This document shows positions 8,792 to 18,596 of a stretch of 64,000 nucleotides of DNA, in pieces. The translations under genes and the position numbers were made by a program. Every line of letters starts with the position of its first letter. The first letter of the stretch is position 1. The notes beneath the pieces are model-generated. The model was not told the origin of the DNA and made no database searches. It saw nothing but the letters and a program-made list of their open reading frames with translations. This DNA is from Zopfochytrium polystomum (lineage: Eukaryota > Chytridiomycota > Chytridiomycetes > Chytridiales > Chytridiaceae), in contig JAIVFJ010000217.1 of NCBI GenBank assembly GCA_025765615.1, forward strand, positions 40,263 to 104,262. The letters run 5' to 3'.

Positions 8792-11782
8792 ATGTCTTCT
8801 TCGACCCCCAAGGCTGTCCGCTTCTCTTCTTACAGCTACCAGGCTTGGGAACTGCATGTGGAAGAAGTCATCAAGCCGGTCATGGCATACAATCTTGTTG
8901 CCAGCTTCCTCAAGCCTGATTACTTTGGTACGTTCAACGAGCACTGCACCAAGGTCGGCATCGGCGCTGCTCCTCCCAGTATTGGTTCTCCCCCTGAATC
9001 CTCTGCAACGGCGGAGGCCAAGGCTGCGTACAGTGAGATGTACCGTCTGCACCACGCTGCCCTTGACAAGTACCACACTGGTATACGCCAAGAACACAAG
9101 ACCTACAGGGAGCTGGAGGCCCAACACGACAAGGCAGTTGCTACCCTCGACTCCTGCTCGCGCATTGAGGATGTGCGCTCCATGAATGCGGCAAACATCA
9201 CCAACTGTGCTGACTGGTACAAGTGGCTCAATGACAAGTACGCCCTGCAGGACCACACTGGTTCACAGCAGGACAAGTGGCTTGCGACTTACAGTCGTTT
9301 GGCAAAACCCAGAGACTCTGGTCCGGCAGTCCAGGAGTGGTACACCACTCTGACCACACTGGTCACGGATTGGCCAAAGCATTTCAAATGTACTGCCACC
9401 ACTTGCAGGGGTGTGACAAACATCCTGCGTTCTGCCATCATCCACAAAGCAAGGGAAACGCTGCCTGGACATGAAATCTTCTCTGGCGTTCGTCAAAATC
9501 TTCTCAAGGGGCTGTCAGGCTACGCCAACACCAGCGATCTCGTCAAGGAGTTGACAAACTGCCACACGCTGTACCAGCAAAGCAAAGAGAAGAACAGCAG
9601 ACACTCTGCTCACCATGGCACTTCTGAGATGGAAACAGCTGCTTCAGCAAAGACCTCAGTGGCAACCAAGAAGCGCAAGATCGGTGAGGCACTCAACGGC
9701 AAGCCTACTTGTGACCTTCATGGAATCTGGGTCTCACACTCTCGCGAGGAATGCCTCAAGTTCCCTCACGGGAAGTCAGAGCCAGCTCGCCCTGCAAAGA
9801 AGGCCAAGGGCAAGCAGCCTGCACACGCCAAAGAAGCCAAGGCCACGTCAGCTGATTCCAAGAAAGCTACTGAGACTGCCAAGATTGCACGTGAGGTGGC
9901 AGCTAAAGAACACCACCAAGCCTCTTGCGCAGCCTCTGAGGACTCTCCTCCCCACAAATGCTACAGGATGGATACTCCACCACCACCTCCTGAAGCAGAA
10001 GACGTCGAAATGTTGGAGTTCAGTACTGAGGGTGCTGCGCGCCTTGCAGACACTTCAGCTCTGGACGACTTCCTTTCAGTAGAAAGGGCACTTGCGGCAC
10101 GGAAGTTTGAAATTGGAACATGCCAGGCCGTTGAGGTGGAGGAGGAATTTGAAGTGGAACTCACAGTTACACTTCTTGACGGCAGAATGGATCCAGACTG
10201 GACCACTGACAACATTGTCTCAAACGTCAGCTACAAAGTGATGTACGAATCTGGGCGCTTCCTCTACCGCAACGTCACCTATCGCCGCATCTACGAGACT
10301 GCGCTGATGGCAAGACTTGCTGGCAGCCACCCACACCAGGTCATCCTTGACTCTGGGGCTTCCAGGACAATGTCGCCTTGTGAAGAGCACTTCACAAACT
10401 TGCGGCCCACCTCCCAGCAGATCAAAACAGCTGACGGCTTTACAACTGCCACTGGAGTGGGCGACTTCACCTTGTTCGTTAACAGAAGAGCTCTCATCAT
10501 GAGGAACTCGCTCTATGTGCCAGAGTTCTCAGACACTCTACTCTCAGTTCAGCAAATCGTGCGGCAGACAGGTCACAACGTGACTTTCACAGCAGACACA
10601 GCCCTATTGCATCCTCGGGTACATGGTTCAGACTTTACCATTGCTCATAGGGACACAGGGAATGTCTATGTTGTGGACCCTTCTCTTCTGACGGGACATA
10701 ATGGTCTCGACAGGGCAGAACTTGGAAGGGACGCGCCGACTCCTTCGGGGGACGCCCCAGGTGAGTCGCAACAGCAAACTGCTCCTTTGCAAACTGCAAC
10801 CCCAACTTTAAGTCAAACTGACCCAGACCCTTTACCAAACCCTCAGATCATTGAAGCAGTCCGAGCTCTTCACAAGAAATTTGGTCACCTGTCTTTATCT
10901 TCTTTGAAGCGTACTTGGTCAAATCTGAATAAAGTTGGTCATTCATTTTTCCTCACTCATGACATTCCCTGCGTGACATGTGATGTTGGGAAATTGAAAG
11001 CTTCGCCTATCCACTCCACTTCCAGACCAAACACCACACTGCTTGGTCGTTTACACACTGATGCTGTCCCACTGCCCGCACGTGGACACCATGGTGAAAA
11101 ACATTGGCAACTGGTTGTGGAAGAGTCAACCCGTTGGCTTGACATTGAGTTCCTCAACTCTTTGTCCGACGCGCCCACAAGATTCCAGTCTACGATCGAA
11201 AGGTTTGAACAACAACATGGCAAACATATCACATCTGTGCGCTGTGACAGGGGGGAAATCTTCAAAGATGGAGAATTCAAAACTTGGGCCAATACTCGGC
11301 ATCCTCCTATTGTTTTAGAACCTAGTCCTGCATTAACCAAGGAATACAATGGGCTGGTAGAACGTCAGGTCAACACTCTCAAAGACATGGCACACTGCAT
11401 GCTCTTAGAGTCACGATTGCCCCACTCTTTCTTTGTGTATGCAGTCCGCTACGCAGCATACATCAAGAACAGGGTTTACCACTCTTACACTAAGAAAACA
11501 CCTTACGAAGCTTGGTACGGTGAAAAGCCAAATGTTGATCACATCCGCACCTTTGGCTGTTTGGTTATCCACCGTATCCCAAAGGAAAAGCGAACGCTTA
11601 AACATCCTGACAAAGGGGCGCCAGGCATATTCTTAGGGTATAAAGGAAACACTCTTCCAGTTGTCTACGACTTGAAAACCCAGAGAATATCGGAACACTT
11701 CCATGTCTCCTTTCACGAAAATGTTTTTCCTGGCATTGTGCGGAACTGGAGACAGTTCCTTCATGACTCCCGCTTGAAGTAA
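8792..11782 (+). CDS. copia family A Gag-protease-integrase polyprotein (A2)
   Basis: This open frame of about 996 codons starts at the first ATG after the 5' LTR (MSSSTPKAVRF). Order of domains: a Gag-like N-terminal half; a Cys/His cluster, CDLHGIWVSHSREEC, in place of a standard zinc knuckle (around residue 310); an aspartic protease, VILDSGASRTMSP (around residue 520); a GAG-pre-integrase HxxFGH...CVTCD motif; and an integrase core with HTDAV, RCDRGEIF and NGLVERQVN supplying the expected D, D and E. It ends in a TAA at 11780-11782 before the RT domain. The frame is otherwise intact, so Gag, protease and integrase could be made. RT would need readthrough or frame repair. Acts in virus-like particles to copy and insert the element. 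Confidence 0.85.
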   Translation: MSSSTPKAVRFSSYSYQAWELHVEEVIKPVMAYNLVASFLKPDYFGTFNEHCTKVGIGAAPPSIGSPPESSATAEAKAAYSEMYRLHHAALDKYHTGIRQEHKTYRELEAQHDKAVATLDSCSRIEDVRSMNAANITNCADWYKWLNDKYALQDHTGSQQDKWLATYSRLAKPRDSGPAVQEWYTTLTTLVTDWPKHFKCTATTCRGVTNILRSAIIHKARETLPGHEIFSGVRQNLLKGLSGYANTSDLVKELTNCHTLYQQSKEKNSRHSAHHGTSEMETAASAKTSVATKKRKIGEALNGKPTCDLHGIWVSHSREECLKFPHGKSEPARPAKKAKGKQPAHAKEAKATSADSKKATETAKIAREVAAKEHHQASCAASEDSPPHKCYRMDTPPPPPEAEDVEMLEFSTEGAARLADTSALDDFLSVERALAARKFEIGTCQAVEVEEEFEVELTVTLLDGRMDPDWTTDNIVSNVSYKVMYESGRFLYRNVTYRRIYETALMARLAGSHPHQVILDSGASRTMSPCEEHFTNLRPTSQQIKTADGFTTATGVGDFTLFVNRRALIMRNSLYVPEFSDTLLSVQQIVRQTGHNVTFTADTALLHPRVHGSDFTIAHRDTGNVYVVDPSLLTGHNGLDRAELGRDAPTPSGDAPGESQQQTAPLQTATPTLSQTDPDPLPNPQIIEAVRALHKKFGHLSLSSLKRTWSNLNKVGHSFFLTHDIPCVTCDVGKLKASPIHSTSRPNTTLLGRLHTDAVPLPARGHHGEKHWQLVVEESTRWLDIEFLNSLSDAPTRFQSTIERFEQQHGKHITSVRCDRGEIFKDGEFKTWANTRHPPIVLEPSPALTKEYNGLVERQVNTLKDMAHCMLLESRLPHSFFVYAVRYAAYIKNRVYHSYTKKTPYEAWYGEKPNVDHIRTFGCLVIHRIPKEKRTLKHPDKGAPGIFLGYKGNTLPVVYDLKTQRISEHFHVSFHENVFPGIVRNWRQFLHDSRLK

Positions 11783-14209
11783 TGGGGACCAGTCCAACCC
11801 ACAGCTCAGGATTTCCAATATCTTTCCTCCTCGTTGCATACCCCCGCTATGTCCACTGATCCAGATGTGGCACATCCTGACGCTCTATTTGACTCACAAG
11901 AAGACGATGTACCACCTGCAGAATCACAGGGGGGAGATCTACAGCCGGGTATGCTATACGACGCTTCTGATTCTGAACCAGAGTCAATACCTGATGAGCA
12001 GGAAATCCCTCCAAGGGAGCGCTCAACTTCCCCTGACATTCTAGCATTGCCAGAGTCAACAGGGGAGGCAACAAATCCCCCAATCATACCACGAGAGCCA
12101 TCAGGTTTACGTGACTACCTGGCATTGAAGGCAAACTACGAACAAAACCATCAATTGCCACAAGTCCTTCCACTTACAGTCGGAAAACACTCCACGCTTT
12201 AACTGCAAGAATTCGTAAACTACGAATAGCACGGGGACAATTTCGTGAACTCTACCAAACGCTCAAAGCGTACACTGTGCTTGAGCCGGAGGAAGTCACA
12301 GCATATCCAACAGTAAGGATCCACCAGCGGGACTTACCGCCACTCCCTGCTTCGCATAAAGAGGCCATGCGATCTCCTTTTGCAAAGTATTGGAACGCAG
12401 CTCAACTCTCAGAGATAAATTCGATCACATCAAAGCACGTCTGGGACCTAGTGGCTCGACCTAAAGGGCGTAAGATACTCAAGCCCAAACGGGTTTTTGC
12501 CTACAAGTTTGACAGTGAAGGGTACCTTGAACGCTTCAAGGCCCGCCTTGTTAGTCGGGGTTACACTCAGATCTTTGGTCAGGACTACAATGAGACCTTC
12601 TCCCCTGTCGTCCGCAGCTCCTCTGTAAGGGCAATCCTTGCTCCCTCGTTGCTGTTTGACCTCATCCTTGCAGGCCTTGATGTCGAAACCGCATACTTGA
12701 ACGCCAAACTGGACATTGAAAACTTCATGGAACAACCAGAAGGCTTTGAGATACGTGGTGCAGACGGGATACTTCTTGTCTGTTTACTCAGGAAGAGTCT
12801 GTATGGACTGCACCAGTCTGGTCGACAGTGGTACAAAACAATCCGCGACTTCCTCGTAGAAATTGGATTTACGCAATTGAAGACTGACCACTGTGTCTTT
12901 GTGCAAAGGCACCCTGATGGAAAGGTCAAGACCATCAGCACTCTATACGTAGATGACATCCTCATCTTCAGTCACACTGAAGAAGAAATTGCCAAAATTC
13001 TTTCTCTGATCAAATCAAAGTTCAAAATCCGCGAGGACCTCAACCCAAAAGTTGCTGTTGGCATCCAAGTTGAGAAAATCAAAGGATGGAATCTTTATTG
13101 GACAGAAAAACTACACACAGCATGTCCTTGGAGGAAGCAAACTACTGGTGTGACGATGAAGGCTTACCTGTCAAAATCAAAGCAACTCCCATGTCCACGG
13201 ACATGGATACACAATGTGGACTCTGGAAAACTTCCACAACAAGAGTCGGAATACTTCCGAAGCACACTCATGCAACTTGCTTACCTTGCAAACTTGACGC
13301 GCCCTGACATTGCGTATGCTGTGAATACACTTGCACAATACCAGTCCTGCTCCAACCCATTCAGATTCCCTTGCGCTTGACAGATTGCTGCGATATGTCC
13401 GCGCTACCTGGGATCATGGACTTTTCTACCAGAAGGGAGACTCCCAGATGACATGCATCACCAATGCAACGCTCCCAGAGGTAGAGAAAGCTGCGGGTAT
13501 TTCTTACCCAGAGTGGGATGAACCACATGGCTACGCTGATGCCAGCTATGCTGAAGAGGATGGACGCAAGTCGAGGTCAGGGCATGTGTTCATGCTTTGC
13601 GGGGGTGCTATTACATGGTACAGCAAGAAACAATCAGTTGTCGCTTTGTCCTCAACTGAGGCAGGAATACTTCTCCCTTACTGAGGCCATCAAAGAGGCA
13701 ATCTGGCTACGAATGCTCTTCCAGGAGCTGGGTATGGATTTAAATAAGCCCACTACTGTTTATGAAGACAATCGTTCAACCATAGCTATTGCTATGAATC
13801 CAATACACCATGGCCGGGTCAAACACTTTGACGTGAGGTTGCATTTCATACGGGACCACTTGGAGAAAAAGGAGGTTCAACTCATTCATTGCCCAACGGA
13901 CATGATGATTGCCGACCTTCTCACCAAAGCTCTTCCTGCAGCTCAACATGCAAAGCTTGCATCACTGATGGGAATTTGCAGTCTCGCCGACCTCCAAGGT
14001 GTAAGCGTGGTGCCCACGCTCAAATCAGCACAACGCTTAGTCTAAAGGCTCTCTCTGGCTTCTCCAGCTACACTTGTGGGTTCATGCAGGTTTTCACAAG
14101 TGTAGGGGGGTGCATGGGTGGGTTCGAGTCCCACTGCTTGGCTGGCATTGTTGGACAGCCATGTACTCCAGGAGAAACAGTTGCCCCCTCTCTTTCTATT
14201 GCGGGGGTG
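11783..14209 (+). pseudogene. copia family A reverse transcriptase/RNase H (A2), frameshifted
   Basis: An acidic linker is followed by RT (GRQWYKTI, LYVDDILIF) and RNase H (STEA...ADLLTKALP), ending near 14045, with the polypurine tract GCGGGGGTG at 14201-14209. The frame is broken several times. Against the intact copy at 1521-2995, A2 carries four single-base insertions: an A at 13081-13083, a G near 13200, a T near 13348 and an A near 13663. A further shift occurs near 12180-12200. The protein is otherwise nearly identical between the two copies, so the inactivation is recent or the indels are sequence errors. Confidence 0.85.
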
Positions 14210-15432
14210 TGTTGAGATTCGACCCACGGGGTACACTACGCCCGTTACTGATGATCCCTTTGAGAACTCCATCCAATCACATTGGATGGGGTGTTTCGAA
14301 GGGCTCAGTAGATTCAATACTTGAATGGGGCGCTCGGAAGGGCTAATCTGTTCTCAATAAAAAGAGATAGGCAAAGGCGGCTGTTGTTCTAGCTTTGTTC
14401 ATCCTACCGGTAGGAACAATGCAATTAGAACATGCACAAAAATGCTCAAACTACGCACTCTGCACATATAACACAGCACAGCAAGCATGCAGAAGCAGTG
14501 TACCACTGCCCCATGCTCCGGAATTCCGCTCTCTGCATCGGAATAACCCTCTCTGCATCGGAATTCCGCTTCCTGATCTGGAATTCCGCTCTCTGCATCG
14601 GAATTCCACTCACTGATCCGGAATTCCAGCTTTCCTGCTGTGCTGTGCAATCTGAGCAATGCAACAGGCATTTAGGAATCAGGGATTGCACCAATCACTG
14701 CATTTCTAAAAGTGAGATAAAAACTGAGCTCACCAGAGATTGCACCAATCATTGGATTTCTAAAAACAAGGAAAAAAGCGGCTTGTTTCCCAAACAAGCT
14801 TCCTGATTTGGAAACAACCAAACCAATTTACAAGCAACTGTTTCTCAAACAAGCTGTAAATTGGTTCCTGGTGGTACTCAGCCCAGACAAAGTGCTCAGC
14901 CCAAGGTGGTACTCAGCCCTGGCTGGTACTTAGCCCTGGGTGGTGCACAGCCCAGGCTGGTACTCAGCCCTGGGTGGTGCTCAGCCCAGGCTGGTACTCA
15001 GCCCTGGCTGGTATTCAGCCTTGAGTGATGCCCAGCCCTGGGTGGGTACTCAGCCCTGAATGGGTACTTAGCCCAGGCTGGGGATTGGTGCTCAGCCTGT
15101 TTTATCTCATTTCTGTGGCCTGCTCTGTGCAGCCCACTGCTCCCTCTGTTTTCTGATGGCTCCAACCTGCAGGAGTATAAAAGCAGCAACCTCTCACAGA
15201 GATCAAACAAGGAATCCAACCCCCTCCTTGCTGCTTTGACAGAATCCAGTGCAAAACAAGCCAATCTCTCTTCCTCCATTTGCTCTCTCTTCCATCTCTG
15301 CCCACTCACTCCTCTCTCCTCTCTCCAGCCTCTCACTCCTCTCCCTTTTCCATCATCACTGCTCTCTCTCTCTCTCTCTCTCTTCATCCCCACACACACC
15401 AAGTCCCTCCAGTCCTGGGTGGGATTTCATCA
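14210..15432 (+). repeat. LTR of copia family A, copy 4 (3' LTR of A2)
   Basis: This 1223-bp LTR follows the polypurine tract. It is the longest copy, with extra GGAATTCC-type units around 14515-14630 and extra minisatellite units at about 14870-15070. It ends TTTCATCA at 15432, directly against family B RT sequence. The 5' and 3' LTRs of one element should start identical. The length difference here suggests recombination between copies or repeat-unit turnover. Confidence 0.9.
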
Positions 15433-16424
15433 GGCAACAACGTCTTGGCATTGATTTTTGGAATACGCACTCTCCTGTTGTCTGAATCAACAGTCTTCGT
15501 TGGCTCATTGCCATGGCCACTGCAAACAACTGGCACACTGCTATTGTCGACATCAGCAATGCGTACCAAAACAGCATGCTCGATCTGCCCATTTACATGG
15601 ACCAGCCAGACAGCTACCGCAGTGATGGCAAAGTCTGGCTACTGAAGAGAGCTGTTAATGGTATCAAGCAAGCTGGCCGGTGTTGGTACCAAGAACTGAT
15701 TGGCCACCTGAAGTCGAATGGATAGCAGCAAAGCACAGCAGACCCCTGTATCCTCTTCTGTCAAGTGGATGGAAAAGTCATTTTCATTGCCATCTATGAT
15801 ATTTGTTTGTCTGGGGATTCTGGGGAGATCACCTTTGCCATCACACTGCTGAAATCTCGTTACAAGCTCCGCGAAATAGGAACAATCAAAACCATCCTCA
15901 ATATGCAACTGGAACACCACCACAACAGAATCTTCTTGCACCAGAAAGCCTATATCAAGGAGTTACGTCAACACCATGCCAACACTTTCAACAACCGCAC
16001 TGCAGTAACTGCCCTTCCCAGTAGTCTCGATCTTCAGCCACGTGGGATCGAAGAAGCAGCTGCAGACCAGAGACTGTACCAGGCAATCCTTGGCGGCATC
16101 AACTACCTTGCAACACACACGCAGCCAGACCTTGCCCCAGCAGTTTCCTACCTTGGTGCCTTCAGCAAGGACCCTTGCAAGCAACACATGAAGATCCTTA
16201 TTTGGGTTCTCGAATATCTCAACGGTAAAAGTGAGTATGGTTTTTTCTATTCTCGCAACTGCACAGATATAGCCGGTTACTCCGACGCTGCCCATGGTGT
16301 CCACTCAGATGGGAAATCACAGCCTGGCTACTATGTTCTATTTGGAGGAACAGCTATTAGTTGGACATCTCTTCAGAGCAGTACTGTCATGCTGTCACCG
16401 CAGGAAGCTGAATATGTTGTCTGA
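15433..16424 (+). pseudogene. copia family B reverse transcriptase/RNase H, first part
   Basis: The sequence starts in frame at RQQRLGIDFWNTHSPVV, followed at once by a TGA, and continues with RT motifs NAYQNSM, LKRAVNGIKQAGRCWY and a degenerate active site where IYDI stands in place of YVDD. RNase H runs through YSDAAHGVHSDGKSQPGYY to SPQEAEYVV. There are stops at about 15478 and 15723. With the active-site aspartates altered and frames broken it cannot be functional. It is the 3' continuation of the minus-strand fragment at 4080-4439. Confidence 0.8.
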
Positions 16425-17270
16425 ACTTATTCATCCTATTCATTCTTATTTTTACTCATTTTCCCTCATTTTCCCACCTTTCAATCCACTGTCCCTGCAC
16501 TGATGTGGCCTCAAAGCCTCAAATTATGTTCACCCCAAATTTGGAGGCAGGAGAGACACTGGGGGGGTGTGGCTGAAAGAGTGATTCATCCTTCCAAATT
16601 GTTCTTTCTTATTTTCTCCTTTTGTTATGTCTTTTCCCTTTTTCTCTTTTCTTTCTTTCTTCCTTCTTTCCTTCTTTCTCTCTTCCCCTTTCCTATAAAT
16701 ACTCCCTCTCTCTCCTCCTTTGTTCTATATATATCTACTCTCTCTCAATAAATCCTACCTGGGTAACAACCAATCCTTTTCTTTCCTCTTTGGTGTTTCT
16801 CCCCAGGCCAGTGCTTCCAGACCAAGCTGGGGATGGAGTCCTTTTAGGCCAGTGCTACCAGACCAAGCTAGTAGAGGTATGATTTCCCCAGGCCAGTGTG
16901 TTGTATGCCAAGCTGGGGTGAGGTTTCCTTCCCTTTCCTTTCTCTTCCTTCCCCTACCTGGTTGGTTCTCACATTGAGCTCTGTCTCTGTGATACTGGCA
17001 GATGCCATACTGCCTTAGGGCATTCCTTTGTTGAACTGCTGCCTGTTGGTCACCATGTTGGATAGTCAGGGCTTGAACCTGGGGCCTGTGGGGTACTCTT
17101 CATTGAGTAACTCCACTTGGTCTAGCTGTCCTTGAATAAAGACAGAATTGAACCACATCATCCATCTTTGTTGAGTTTGAGCTGAATCCAGGGTACTGGC
17201 TCTGCTAATAACCAGGAGCTTCCCATCTTAAAGACTTGTCTTATCCCTTTTGCCACTAGACTATAGATGA
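16425..17270. mobile_element. insertion in family B RNase H, with promoter-like and tRNA-like parts
   Basis: About 850 bp separate RNase H motif SPQEAEYVV from its continuation SYAHTKHIDIRAHF at about 17300. The insert has a TATAAATA at about 16693, an AATAAA at about 16748, and three imperfect copies of a GGCCAGTGCTNCCAGACCAAGCT unit at 16803-16920. On its minus strand lie two stretches resembling tRNA promoter boxes: TAGACCAAGTGG and GGTTCAAGCCC (17123-17068), and TAGTCTAGTGG near 17265. It looks like a SINE or another small nonautonomous element. I cannot fix its exact ends. Confidence 0.45.
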
Positions 17271-17568
17271 GCCCCTGAAGATGAAGAGGAGATCTCATAT
17301 GCTCACACAAAACACATTGACATACGTGCTCATTTCCTCCAACAAGGTGTATCCACTGGAGAGATCACTGTACGCTATGTACCAACCAGCGACCAGATTG
17401 CAGACATTCTCACAAAACCACTCTCAACGTCTCAGCACCAGCGACTGACCTCACTACTTGGCCTTCGACCCCGCTCCGACTTTTCAAACACCCTTTCAGT
17501 CGAAGCCTCAGATGCTTACGCACGCTTTGCATAACAGGTGCTACACCCATGGTCATCGTGCGGGGGGG
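17271..17568 (+). pseudogene. copia family B RNase H, last part
   Basis: The frame encodes SYAHTKHIDIRAHFLQQG followed by ITVRYVPTSDQIADILTKPLS, the conserved end of copia RNase H, and stops near 17534. A GCGGGGGGGTG polypurine tract precedes the LTR, closely like the tract of family A. Confidence 0.8.
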
Positions 17569-17988
17569 TGTTAGGCGGAACTGACTGGTTAGCAGCAAGA
17601 GGCACAAGACAGACCCAAACCTATTGTGACTGTCAGTTATCATTCTCACAATGCCCATGGGAGAGCGAGCCACCACCAATGCAGACCTGGGCGCTGGCTT
17701 GGGTTGATGACAAATACTCCAAGTATTAAGTGGAACAGAAACCCAGTGTCAACAGTTTTCCTCCTCCTCTGCTCAAGCAGATAATATAGGAGAGGTTTTT
17801 ACCCTGTGCCAGTCACGCTTGCCTAGCAACTATTACAGTGTGTATATCATCATCATGTATCAATAATTCATTACAGAGTTTTTTTTCTTTCTCTCCAAGT
17901 TGGGGAGAAGGGCCACCCACAAACACACATCTCCACTTCATTCACTCCTTCCACTCACCCACTCAGAGTAGACTGTTTACAACTAACA
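17569..17988 (+). repeat. LTR of copia family B (3' LTR)
   Basis: This 420-bp LTR begins TGTTAG and ends CTAACA, a perfect 6-bp terminal inverted repeat, right after the B polypurine tract. The right flank is GAACC. Its partner 5' LTR is not in the window. Diverged relatives of this LTR occur at 31422-31976 (reverse) and 57004-57390. Confidence 0.85.
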
Positions 17989-18596
17989 GAACCAAAGATC
18001 CATGGGCATGCAAAAATCCAAATCTGGTCAACTTGTCATGTTTCCATAGTACATCTCTGGCACCACTGCCATTAGGCCATCTCAGTCTCGTCCCCCTTCC
18101 CCTTCACGCCTAAAATTGCAGTCCTCTTCACTCAACACCATGGAGACAGAGGTTAAATGAAGGAGAGCCTCCTTCTGTTGCGTCCCACCCATCCCCACCC
18201 ACCATGCTGCTGCTGCTGCTGATGCTTTTGCTGTGCTGATTCCTTCCCATGTGCTTTCAAGCGCTGCTTCCACAAGTTGTTAATACCATCGATCGTTCCA
18301 TTTCACTGGCATTTCCTCATTGGAATTCGTTTTTTTCAGCTTGCAGCTGCCCACCTCCCACCACTTGCTGGACCAGAACGGCTTTGACAAGCGCACTCTC
18401 CCATTGTAAAGCACCATTTGCCTTGGCAATAAGCCTTTGCTGTGGAAGCTTCAACCACGCTCAAAGAAATTGTACTTGAGAGCAACCCCCTCCGACCTTG
18501 AACCGCATTTTGAGTGGTTCAATCATCGTTGGGGGTCCGTTATGGTTCGACCAACCCCATTCTTTTTTCTCCAGATTGCGCGTCCCCAAGCTCGCA
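17989..18596. other. intergenic, upstream of the Rpn5 gene
   Basis: Nothing recognisable apart from ordinary AT/GC-mixed sequence. No open frame with family resemblance was found. The promoter and 5' untranslated region of the Rpn5 gene must lie here. Confidence 0.4.
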
